Source: CAZKEG01 sp964601575
GTDB lineage: Bacteria > Desulfobacterota > Thermodesulfobacteria > Thermodesulfobacteriales > Thermodesulfatatoraceae
NCBI GenBank assembly: GCA_964601575.1
Contig: CAZROA010000094.1
Coordinates: forward strand, 1 to 22,164
Length of the DNA: 22,164 nucleotides
Reading direction: 5' to 3'
The translations under genes and the position numbers were made by a program. Positions 1 through 6,721 of this stretch are shown here, piece by piece. The notes below the pieces were generated by a model. It ran no database searches. It was not told the DNA's origin and was given only the letters and a program-made list of their open reading frames with translations. Numbering within the stretch: the stretch's first letter is position 1; each line of letters starts with the position of its first letter.

Positions 1-1
1 G

Positions 2-238
2 ATCCGCGTGGATTTTAAGGCCTTAGGCCCGGTGGCGGCGCAGCCGGACAAAATAAGCGCTAAGATAAAGATTAATTTAGGTGTTATTCGGACCACTTCC
101 CCCTCCGAACTTGACCGGATTTATTATCAAATTTCGGCCACGAGATCCAGGTCTTTGATTGCCCTTAAGCCAGGAATTGGTAAAGTAAGAGATCAAATTT
201 TAGAAATTTTGACCCATCAAATCACTGCTTACTTTTAA
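2..238 (+). CDS. C-terminal end of an unrecognised protein (partial)
   Basis: An open frame enters from the left edge and stops at TAA 236-238, giving at least 78 residues. A GTG at position 8 could be read as a start, but there is no ribosome binding site room before it, so I take this as the tail of a longer gene. The visible part is basic, has no membrane segment and no cysteine, and ends in a Lys/Gly/Leu-rich stretch (LIALKPGIGKVRDQILEIL) that looks like a helix. I do not recognise the family. It lies 12 bases ahead of the J-domain gene on the same strand, so it probably belongs to the same operon as lysC and cimA. Confidence 0.5.
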   Translation: MRVDFKALGPVAAQPDKISAKIKINLGVIRTTSPSELDRIYYQISATRSRSLIALKPGIGKVRDQILEILTHQITAYF

Positions 239-250
239 CGGGGTAATTTT

Positions 251-550
251 ATGTCACGAAACAAATGGAAAAGATTAGAAGAAGCCCGTAAGTTGATGGG
301 TCTGCCGCGAGAGACTTCGCGCGCGGAGATCAGAGAACGATATCACAAACTTGCTTCTAAGTGGCACCCTGATCGTGCCGGGGATCAAGAACAGATGCAG
401 AAATTGAACGAGGCCTACGAGCTCCTCATGGAATATTGCGAACATTATCGTATTACCCTGGCGCCTAATGATCGCGGGGCCGATGCCGAGGAATGGTGGT
501 TCCTTCACTTTGGCGAAGATCCGGTCTGGGGTGGTAGAAGGGAGGATTAG
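251..550 (+). CDS. Small J-domain (DnaJ-like) protein
   Basis: A 99-residue protein that is almost entirely a J-domain. Helix II (about residues 24-37) is followed by the signature HPD at 39-41 and a helix III ending in LNEAYELL. J-domains stimulate the ATPase of Hsp70 (DnaK) partners. There is no Gly/Phe linker, zinc-finger or substrate-binding domain, so this is not DnaJ itself but a type III style mini-J protein. The last 30 or so residues are acidic with a Trp pair (EEWW) and match nothing I know. A G-rich stretch (ACGGGG) precedes the ATG. The lysC ribosome binding site (GGAGG) lies inside its last codons, and lysC starts two bases after its stop, so translation is probably coupled. The J-domain call is firm; the client is unknown. 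Confidence 0.85.
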   Translation: MSRNKWKRLEEARKLMGLPRETSRAEIRERYHKLASKWHPDRAGDQEQMQKLNEAYELLMEYCEHYRITLAPNDRGADAEEWWFLHFGEDPVWGGRRED

Positions 551-552
551 AG

Positions 553-1779
553 ATGTTAGTGGTCCAAAAATACGGGGGCACCTCGGTGGGAGACTTAAAT
601 CGTATTCGCTGTGTAGCCGGGAGGATCGCCCGGTATCGTGACCAAGGGCATGATGTGGTGGTCGTGGTCTCGGCCATGTCCGGAGAGACAGATCGTCTAC
701 TCGACCTGGCCTATAAGATTTCTCCCAAGCCAAGCCCGCGGGAGCTTGACATGTTGGTCTCTACTGGAGAGCAGGTTTCCGCGGCCCTTTTGGCCATAGC
801 CCTTAACCATATCGGCTATCCGGCCAAGGCCTATGTGGCCTTTCAGATCCCGATTAAGACCGATGCCTTGTTTGGTAAGGCCCGTATTCAAGGCATAGAG
901 ATAGAAAAGATCAAAGAAGACCTCCGTCAGGGGAGGGTGGTCGTGGTAGCCGGCTTTCAGGGGGTGACCGAAGAAGGAGATATTACGACTCTTGGTCGCG
1001 GAGGCTCAGACACCACCGCCGTGGCCTTAGCTGCGGCCTTAGGAGCTGATATCTGCGAGATCTTTACCGATGTCGATGGCGTCTACACCGCCGACCCGCG
1101 GATCGTACCCAAGGCCCGGAAGATCGATCGCATCTCTTACGAGGAGATGCTTGAATTGGCCAGCATGGGGGCCAAGGTCCTTGAGATTCGTTCGGTGGAG
1201 TTTGCCAAGATCTACAAGGTGCCGGTCCATGTACGGTCAAGTTTTAGTACCGAACCAGGGACCATGGTGGTCGAGGAGGATGAATCCATGGAAAAGGTCT
1301 TAGTTTCGGGCGTGACTTATAACCGCAATGAAGCGCGGATTACCCTTCACGGGGTCCCGGACAAGCCTGGGGTAGCGGCCAAGATCTTTGGTCCCATAGC
1401 CGAGGCCGGAATCGTAGTCGATATGATCATCCAAACCAGCCGTCCGGATGGCAAGGCTGACATGACTTTTACCGTCCCCAAACTCGATTATCAAAAGGCC
1501 CTAGAAGTGGTCAAAAATGTAGTAGATGAACTGGGGATCGAAGAGATCGAAGGGGCCGAAGATATTGCTAAGGTCTCTATTGTAGGGGCAGGGATGCGGG
1601 CCCACCCCGGAGTGGCGGCTAAGATGTTCAAGGTCCTGGCTGAACACGGAATCAATATCCAGATGATTTCGACCTCGGAGATCAAGATCTCCTGCGTGAT
1701 CGATGAGAAATACACCGAGCTAGCCGTACGGGCCTTGCATGAGGCCTTTGGCCTGGAAGGCCCGCCGAAGGAGGAATAG
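553..1779 (+). CDS. lysC: Aspartate kinase
   Basis: Phosphorylates L-aspartate to 4-phospho-L-aspartate with ATP, the first step toward Lys, Thr, Met and diaminopimelate. The 408-residue length is typical of the monofunctional two-ACT-domain class. The N-terminal amino-acid kinase domain shows KYGGTS at 6-11, the GRGGSD nucleotide/substrate loop at 148-153, and DVDGVYTADPR near 173-183. Two regulatory ACT domains follow (about 262-330 and 340-405), the first opening with the HGVPDKPGVA loop. This layout usually means feedback inhibition by Lys and/or Thr; which one cannot be read here. The start at ATG 553 is supported by GGAGG just upstream. There is no fused homoserine dehydrogenase. It sits directly before cimA, an arrangement that fits aspartate-family and isoleucine synthesis. 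Confidence 0.97.
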   Translation: MLVVQKYGGTSVGDLNRIRCVAGRIARYRDQGHDVVVVVSAMSGETDRLLDLAYKISPKPSPRELDMLVSTGEQVSAALLAIALNHIGYPAKAYVAFQIPIKTDALFGKARIQGIEIEKIKEDLRQGRVVVVAGFQGVTEEGDITTLGRGGSDTTAVALAAALGADICEIFTDVDGVYTADPRIVPKARKIDRISYEEMLELASMGAKVLEIRSVEFAKIYKVPVHVRSSFSTEPGTMVVEEDESMEKVLVSGVTYNRNEARITLHGVPDKPGVAAKIFGPIAEAGIVVDMIIQTSRPDGKADMTFTVPKLDYQKALEVVKNVVDELGIEEIEGAEDIAKVSIVGAGMRAHPGVAAKMFKVLAEHGINIQMISTSEIKISCVIDEKYTELAVRALHEAFGLEGPPKEE

Positions 1780-1813
1780 ATAATACCTAGAATTTGAAAA
1801 CTAGGTGGGAGTC

Positions 1814-3418
1814 ATGACCAAAAAAGTAGAATTTTATGACACTACCCTGAGAGATGGGACCCAGGCCGAGGATTTTAACCTCTCGGTGGAGGACAAACTA
1901 CAAGTAGCCCTTAAACTCGACGAGCTGGGCATTGATTATATCGAAGGGGGTTGGCCGGGCTCAAACCCCAAGGATGCGCGTTTTTTTCGGGAGATCAGGG
2001 ATTACAAGTTGAAATACGCCAAGATAGCCGCCTTTGGAAGTACCCACCACCCTCGTCACAAACCGGAAGAAGACCCAAATCTCGCGGCCTTGATCGAGGC
2101 GCGTACCCCGGTGATCACCATCTTTGGTAAGAGTTGGGATGTACACGTCAAAGAGGCCTTACGCACCACCCTTGAACACAATTTAGAGATCATCGAGGCC
2201 TCTTTGGCCTATCTTCGACCTCATTGTGAAAAGCTCTTTTATGATGCCGAGCACTTTTTCGACGGCTTCAAAGACAACCCAGACTACGCGGTGGAGACCC
2301 TTAAAAGGGCGGTAAAAGGTGGGGCGGATTGTCTGGTCCTTTGCGATACCAACGGTGGGACTTTACCTCACGAGATCGTAGAGATTATCCGTGAGGTCCA
2401 GAAACGTTTAGGGAAAAAGATCAGCCTGGGCATTCACGCCCATAATGACTCCGAATGTGCGGTGGCCAATTCTTTGCTGGCTGTCCTTGAAGGGGTCACT
2501 CAGGTCCAAGGGACGATCAACGGCTTTGGTGAACGCTGCGGCAACGCCAATCTCTGTTCGATCATCCCCAATCTGATTCTTAAAATGGGCTATGAAGCTG
2601 AAGCCGCCAAACACCTCCGTAAGTTGACCGAGGTCTCCCGCTTTGTCTGTGAAATGGCCAATCTCCCCCATCCTCGTTATCTCCCCTATGTCGGACGGAG
2701 TGCCTTTGCCCACAAAGGTGGCATCCATGTCTCAGCGGTGATGCGTTCCCCCCGCACTTATGAACACATCAATCCCGAGTTGGTGGGCAACATCAGGCGG
2801 GTCCTTGTCTCGGACCTTTCCGGGCGGAGCAATATCGTTTACAAGGCCCAACAATTCGGCATCAAGCTCTTGCCTGATGACCCGATGATTGCCAAGATCG
2901 TCGAAGAGGTAAAGAAGCGCGAGGCCGAGGGCTATCAGTTTGAAGCGGCAGAGGCCTCTTTAGAGCTCCTTATGTACCGCTTGATCGGGGAACCCAAGCA
3001 ATACTTTGAATTACTCGGCTACCGCGTGTTTGATATGCGGGCCAGAGAAGGCGAAGACCCGATGGTCGAGGCCACGGTTATCGTCCGCGTCCCACCTGGG
3101 GTAGGGGAGGTGGAACACACCGCGGCGGCGGGTAACGGCCCGGTAAACGCCCTGGATAATGCCATTCGTAAGGCCTTGGAACGGTTTTATCCCCAGCTTA
3201 GAGAGATGATCCTCGAAGATTATAAAGTCCGCGTCCTACCCGGACACCCGGGGACAGGGGCCATGGTTCGAGTGCTCATCTTTTCGCGGGATAAGCGCGA
3301 TCGCTGGGGGACGGTGGGGGTCTCACATGATATCCTCGAGGCCAGTTGTAAGGCCCTGGTTGATAGCCTGACTTACAAGCTCTTTAAAGATCGTCATAAA
3401 CAGGCGGAGGCTTCTTAA
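1814..3418 (+). CDS. cimA: (R)-citramalate synthase
   Basis: Condenses pyruvate and acetyl-CoA to (R)-citramalate, opening the threonine-independent route to 2-oxobutanoate and isoleucine. The 534-residue protein has the DRE-TIM barrel signature DTTLRDG at 9-15, a metal-binding HAHND near 208-212, and the motif NGFGERCGN characteristic of the HMG-CoA lyase-like family. A central linker and a C-terminal LeuA-type allosteric domain (about 400-520) follow. The opening motif and the SECAVANSLLAV stretch fit the CimA branch better than LeuA or NifV. An in-frame GTG at 1805 exists, but AGGTGGGAG sits at the right distance for ATG 1814, so I chose that. Its stop overlaps the next start by one base (TAATG). 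The allosteric effector, commonly Ile in this family, is inferred only. Confidence 0.95.
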   Translation: MTKKVEFYDTTLRDGTQAEDFNLSVEDKLQVALKLDELGIDYIEGGWPGSNPKDARFFREIRDYKLKYAKIAAFGSTHHPRHKPEEDPNLAALIEARTPVITIFGKSWDVHVKEALRTTLEHNLEIIEASLAYLRPHCEKLFYDAEHFFDGFKDNPDYAVETLKRAVKGGADCLVLCDTNGGTLPHEIVEIIREVQKRLGKKISLGIHAHNDSECAVANSLLAVLEGVTQVQGTINGFGERCGNANLCSIIPNLILKMGYEAEAAKHLRKLTEVSRFVCEMANLPHPRYLPYVGRSAFAHKGGIHVSAVMRSPRTYEHINPELVGNIRRVLVSDLSGRSNIVYKAQQFGIKLLPDDPMIAKIVEEVKKREAEGYQFEAAEASLELLMYRLIGEPKQYFELLGYRVFDMRAREGEDPMVEATVIVRVPPGVGEVEHTAAAGNGPVNALDNAIRKALERFYPQLREMILEDYKVRVLPGHPGTGAMVRVLIFSRDKRDRWGTVGVSHDILEASCKALVDSLTYKLFKDRHKQAEAS

Positions 3419-4182
3419 TGGCCAAGACCATTGCCTTGGCAGGCAAGGGCGGGACGGGCAAGACCACGGTCTCCGCGCTTCTCATCAAGTATTTCCTACG
3501 CGAAGGAAAGACCCCTATCCTCGCGGTAGACGCCGACCCCAACGCCAACCTGAATGAACTCTTAGGGGTAGAGGTTGATATCACCCTTGGGGAGATCAAG
3601 AATGAGCTGCGCACCGCTGTGCCTCAAGGGATGGCCCGGGCTGATTTTGTGGAGATGCGGCTTAACGAGGCCATCATCGAGACCGATCACTTCGATCTCA
3701 TCGTGATGGGGCAACCCGAAGGCCCTGGTTGTTATTGTGCGGCCCATGCCTTTCTCTCTCAGGCCTTGGAAAAACTGGTCCGCCATTATCTCTACGTAGT
3801 GGTAGACAACGAGGCCGGGATGGAACACCTTTCCCGTCTTAACCTGCGCCAGGTGGATCACTTGCTAATCGTCTCTGATGCCTCTTTACGGGGTATCCTT
3901 ACCGCCGCCCGTATTGCCTCCTTGATCGACCCCCTACAACTTGAGGTGGGCCATATTTGGCTCCTGGTCAACCGGGCGCCAAATCATGTTCCAGAGGCCT
4001 TGGATAAATACGCTAAAGAAGTATGTGAAGAAAAGGGCCTTTGCTTTTTGGGTTATCTTCCCGAAAGTGAAGAGATCTTTGAAAAAGAGATTAAGAGGGA
4101 ACCTCTTTTGACTCTTAAGGACCAGACAAGAATTGTTCAACAGGCCTATAAGCTATTTGAAGAAATGATAAAGGGGGGATAA
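3418..4182 (+). CDS. cooC: CooC-type ATPase, CO dehydrogenase nickel-maturation factor
   Basis: A 254-residue MinD/Mrp-class P-loop ATPase. The deviant Walker A loop GKGGTGKTT (9-17), the following DADPNANL (38-45) and the Cys pair GCYC (C105, C107) match CooC proteins. In those proteins the CxC motif holds a metal at the dimer interface and ATP turnover drives nickel insertion into the C-cluster of CO dehydrogenase. It would act in the cytoplasm. It is cotranscribed with cimA (one-base overlap), and no CO dehydrogenase gene is in the window, so it must serve an enzyme encoded elsewhere. Some CooC paralogues (CooC3, AcsF) act on acetyl-CoA synthase, and that alternative cannot be excluded. 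The family call is strong; the exact client is inferred. Confidence 0.85.
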   Translation: MAKTIALAGKGGTGKTTVSALLIKYFLREGKTPILAVDADPNANLNELLGVEVDITLGEIKNELRTAVPQGMARADFVEMRLNEAIIETDHFDLIVMGQPEGPGCYCAAHAFLSQALEKLVRHYLYVVVDNEAGMEHLSRLNLRQVDHLLIVSDASLRGILTAARIASLIDPLQLEVGHIWLLVNRAPNHVPEALDKYAKEVCEEKGLCFLGYLPESEEIFEKEIKREPLLTLKDQTRIVQQAYKLFEEMIKGG

Positions 4183-4190
4183 CCCCCCTT
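4171..4190. terminator. Bidirectional intrinsic terminator between two convergent genes
   Basis: An 8-bp perfect stem (AAGGGGGG, loop ATAA, CCCCCCTT) followed by a T-rich tail on the plus strand (TTATTCTCTT). The stop codon of the CooC-like gene is inside the loop, so gene and terminator overlap. Read on the minus strand, the same stem is followed by TTTATCATTTC, so it can also end the convergent small gene. It closes the lysC-cimA operon. Confidence 0.85.
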
Positions 4191-4198
4191 TTATTCTC

Positions 4199-4405
4199 TT
4201 AACAACCCTCGACCGCAGCCTTTTTCTTGGGCTTAATCTTTACGGCATCCCCCACCGAGCACTTGCACTTACCCTTGATCTCAATGACCATGGTCTTTCC
4301 GTCGAATTCTTTAACAACACCCTTACAAGACTTGGCCAGGGCTACACCCGAGGAAGCACCCATGAAGGAAAGGGCCATAATAAGAGCAACCAGTTTCTTC
4401 CGCAT
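4199..4405 (-). CDS. Small secreted Cys-rich protein, ExtJ-like
   Basis: A 68-residue protein with a clear signal peptide (MRKK, then a hydrophobic core, cleavage likely after VALA at 24). The mature part has about 44 residues with cysteines at 27, 47, 49 (KCKC) and 68, the last residue. It carries a VGDAVKIKP turn and a Lys-rich run (KPKKKAA) before the terminal EGC. The plan of short export signal, beta-strand repeat and Lys run ending in EGC resembles, from memory, small proteins labelled ExtJ in selenite/tellurite reduction operons of Geobacter relatives; I cannot verify this without a search. A perfect ribosome binding site (TAAGGAGGTG) sits five bases before the ATG, suggesting high expression. 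It has its own transcript, convergent on the terminator at 4171-4190. Function unknown; metal binding or a thiol role is a guess. Confidence 0.75.
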   Translation of the reverse strand: MRKKLVALIMALSFMGASSGVALAKSCKGVVKEFDGKTMVIEIKGKCKCSVGDAVKIKPKKKAAVEGC

Positions 4406-4505
4406 CCTTGCACCTCCTTAAGGTTTTAGGTTTTGCTTTTATAACTATACTCTAATACTCTAAGGCTTGATTGAAAAGCAATTCCCAAAATCCGGAGCCG
4501 GCGTT
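4406..4505. promoter_or_regulatory. Divergent intergenic region between the small Cys protein and the transpeptidase
   Basis: About 100 AT-rich bases carry the control signals for two divergent genes. On the plus strand, TATACT (4446-4451) is a good -10 box, but no convincing -35 is visible. A transcript starting near 4458 would leave a normal leader only if the transpeptidase starts at TTG 4506. On the minus strand, TATAGT overlaps the same bases and the ribosome binding site TAAGGAGGTG occupies 4411-4420. The promoters are inferred from boxes only. Confidence 0.35.
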
Positions 4506-5453
4506 TTGTCTTTTAAAGAGGGATTAAAGGTCATTTGGTCTTTTAATATTATTTTTTTAGCCGTTTTTGTCCTTTTTTTACCTTCGGCTAAGGCCCAAAG
4601 ACTGATCGTGGTGGAAAAATCGGCCCGAGTCCTTTCTCTTTACGAAGACAACCGCCTGATCAATACCTTTCCCTGCTCTCTAGGCTGGAACCCACATCAA
4701 CCAAAGACCAGAGAAGGAGATGGAGCCACCCCAGAGGGGCTTTATCGGATTTCGGATAAACACCCTTCCCAAAGATATTATCTCTTCCTGGAGATATCCT
4801 ATCCTAATCTCAAAGATATTCAGCGGGCTTATTGGGAAGGGCGTCTGAGTGCCGAGCAATACCAAGAATACTGTAAGGGCCTCTTGACCGAGACACCGGT
4901 CGAAGGGCCTTTAGGAGGAAATATAGGCATCCATGGCGGCGGTCTTTTTCGATCAACCCCTGAAGGTCTTCAGAGGGACTGGACCTATGGCTGCATCGCC
5001 TTAAAAAACAAAGATATAGAAGTTGTTTATCGATTCGCTTCGGTAGGCACACCGGTCTTGATCTACGATGCCTCAAAGCCCCTCTTTGATATCTTCAGCC
5101 AATTAGTGACCGTAAAGACCCGTTCCCTTCTTTTAAAAAGCGAGCCCTGGGCGGCGGAATTTGAGATGTCTTTCCCCCAGGTCATGATCCGTCTCATCCT
5201 GAAAGAAAATCACCGAGGCAATCGTCGGCTATGGATCTGGGGATATGAGCCGGGCTCTGGGAGGCTCCTTTTCTGGATAGTCGATCGCAATGGAAATGGC
5301 TACTTAGAACCACTTGATAAATTTAAAAATTGGGGACCAGAGGTATGGTCTTATAGGGCGGTGAAAAGAATTATTTTACAATATCTCCCGCAATGGATTT
5401 CTCGGCAAGAAGAGAAAAGGAGGGGAGAGCCATTAAAGTGGTCCGTACCGTAG
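4506..5453 (+). CDS. Exported L,D-transpeptidase (YkuD domain) with extra C-terminal domain
   Basis: Cross-links or modifies peptidoglycan through 3-3 peptide bonds, acting in the periplasm. No ATG is available. TTG 4506 has GGAG nine bases upstream, while the earlier TTG 4467 has no usable binding site, so I chose 4506. A hydrophobic signal segment ends at SAKA. The YkuD domain starts with RLIVVEKSARVLSLY and carries the catalytic pair: His in GIHGGG (4932-4934) and Cys in TYGCIAL (4992-4994). A C-terminal domain of about 120 residues follows. It holds a single EF-hand-like loop (DRNGNGYLEPLD, 5283-5318), which is unusual for this family. The last bases overlap panC. The catalytic motif is complete, so activity is likely; the role of the tail is unknown. 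Confidence 0.88.
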   Translation: MSFKEGLKVIWSFNIIFLAVFVLFLPSAKAQRLIVVEKSARVLSLYEDNRLINTFPCSLGWNPHQPKTREGDGATPEGLYRISDKHPSQRYYLFLEISYPNLKDIQRAYWEGRLSAEQYQEYCKGLLTETPVEGPLGGNIGIHGGGLFRSTPEGLQRDWTYGCIALKNKDIEVVYRFASVGTPVLIYDASKPLFDIFSQLVTVKTRSLLLKSEPWAAEFEMSFPQVMIRLILKENHRGNRRLWIWGYEPGSGRLLFWIVDRNGNGYLEPLDKFKNWGPEVWSYRAVKRIILQYLPQWISRQEEKRRGEPLKWSVP

Positions 5454-6295
5454 AAGAGATGAAGGCCCTTTCCCGAGAGATACGCCAAAAAGGGCAACGG
5501 TTGGGCTTTGTGCCTACCATGGGTTTTTTCCATGAAGGGCACTTGGCCCTTATGCGCTATGCCCGACCACGCTGTGATCAATTGGTGGTCAGCCTCTTTG
5601 TTAATCCCATCCAATTCGGCCCTAGAGAAGACTTTCGAGAATACCCGCGGGACTTTGAGCGCGATGCCAAGCTAGCCCAGGGGGAAGGAGTAGATATCCT
5701 CTTTGCCCCTGAGGCTGAAGACATGTATCCCCAGGGGTTTCAGACCTATGTGGAGGTGACCGAGCTTTCTAAGCCCCTTTGCGGGGCCAAGCGCCCGGGG
5801 CACTTTCGCGGTGTGGCCACCGTGGTCCTAAAATTGTTTAACATCGTCAACCCCCACTTTGCCGTCTTTGGGCTCAAAGACTACCAGCAATTTTTAGTGA
5901 TTAGACAGATGGTCCGCGACTTAAATCTGGATATTGAGATCCTTGGGCATCCCATTGTCCGAGAGCCGGATGGTCTGGCCATGAGTTCGCGAAATATTTA
6001 TCTCTCCCCGGAGGAAAGAAAATCCGCGCTCTGTCTCTATCAGGCCCTTGAGCTGGCCAAAAGACGGGTGGCCGAGGGGGTGCGAGAGGTGGCGGCCCTT
6101 ACCGAAGAGCTTTCCCAATTTATTTCCTCCCATCCGTATACCAGGATCGACTACATCGAATTTCGCCACCCAGAGACCCTGGCTGAGGTCACCGAAATAA
6201 AAGGACCTACTCTCCTTGCCCTGGCGGTGTTTGTCGGTCGGGCACGCCTTATTGATAATGCGATCATCGGTCAAAACGATTATAGTATTTCCTGA
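5432..6295 (+). CDS. panC: Pantothenate synthetase (pantoate--beta-alanine ligase)
   Basis: Joins pantoate and beta-alanine with ATP (through a pantoyl-adenylate) to make pantothenate, the coenzyme A precursor. It shows the nucleotidyl-transferase marks PTMGFFHEGH near residues 28-37, the NPIQFGPREDF substrate loop, GLKDYQQ and the KMSKS-like MSSRN. Choice of start is a problem. ATG 5393 is in frame but makes an untypical 13-residue extension lying within the previous gene. AGGAGG at 5418-5423 points instead to ATT 5432 (eight-base spacing, giving the family-typical start KVVRT, 287 residues) or GTG 5438 (fourteen-base spacing). I give ATT 5432, a rare start codon, with caution. The gene overlaps the transpeptidase by 22 bases and is followed by panD, which supplies its beta-alanine. 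Confidence 0.93.
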   Translation: MKVVRTVEEMKALSREIRQKGQRLGFVPTMGFFHEGHLALMRYARPRCDQLVVSLFVNPIQFGPREDFREYPRDFERDAKLAQGEGVDILFAPEAEDMYPQGFQTYVEVTELSKPLCGAKRPGHFRGVATVVLKLFNIVNPHFAVFGLKDYQQFLVIRQMVRDLNLDIEILGHPIVREPDGLAMSSRNIYLSPEERKSALCLYQALELAKRRVAEGVREVAALTEELSQFISSHPYTRIDYIEFRHPETLAEVTEIKGPTLLALAVFVGRARLIDNAIIGQNDYSIS

Positions 6296-6330
6296 TCATC
6301 ATAGACCTACAGGCAAAGGCGGTGGGAGAG

Positions 6331-6705
6331 ATGTGGCAAAAGTTCTTGAAGGCCAAGATTCATAATGTCCGCGTGACGGCCAAGAATCTGGAATACGAGG
6401 GGAGCCTCACCCTGGATGAACGCCTGATGATTGCCGCTGGAATCAAACCCTTTGAGTCTATATGGGTCTACAATGTAAATAACGGCGAACGCTTTGAGAC
6501 CTATGTCATCAAGGGTGAATGGGGTTCACGGGAGGTATGTCTTAACGGGGCCGCCGCCCGTAAAGGAGAAGTGGGGGATCGCCTCATCTTGGTCACCTAC
6601 GCCTGGTACACCCCGGAAGAGATCTCTGGGGCTGAAGTAACCATCGTTTACGTCGATCACGAAAACAACCCCCTTGAAGAACGCAAGTTCCTCATCGGAG
6701 ATTAG
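6331..6705 (+). CDS. panD: Aspartate 1-decarboxylase proenzyme
   Basis: Decarboxylates L-aspartate to beta-alanine using a pyruvoyl cofactor made by self-cleavage. Starting at ATG 6331 puts the cleavage site Gly24-Ser25 (in YEGSLT), Lys9, Arg54 and Tyr58 at the same numbers as in the E. coli enzyme, and GGGAG precedes it at a good distance; this decides against the in-frame GTG at 6322. The conserved NGAAA loop and GDRLI strand follow. The length is 124 residues, as usual. Cleavage would give a beta chain of 24 residues and an alpha chain beginning with the Ser-derived pyruvoyl group. Together with panC it completes the beta-alanine branch of pantothenate synthesis; panB is not in the window. 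Confidence 0.96.
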   Translation: MWQKFLKAKIHNVRVTAKNLEYEGSLTLDERLMIAAGIKPFESIWVYNVNNGERFETYVIKGEWGSREVCLNGAAARKGEVGDRLILVTYAWYTPEEISGAEVTIVYVDHENNPLEERKFLIGD

Positions 6706-6721
6706 GACTCTTTCCTAGTCC

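Noticed and set aside
275..733. A 152-codon minus-strand frame opposite the J-protein and lysC
   Set aside because: It spans two real genes and their junction in antisense, with Arg/Pro/Ser-rich shadow composition.
1805..1813. GTG 1805 as the start of citramalate synthase
   Set aside because: The ribosome binding sequence overlaps it; the ATG at 1814 is correctly spaced and gives the family-typical start.
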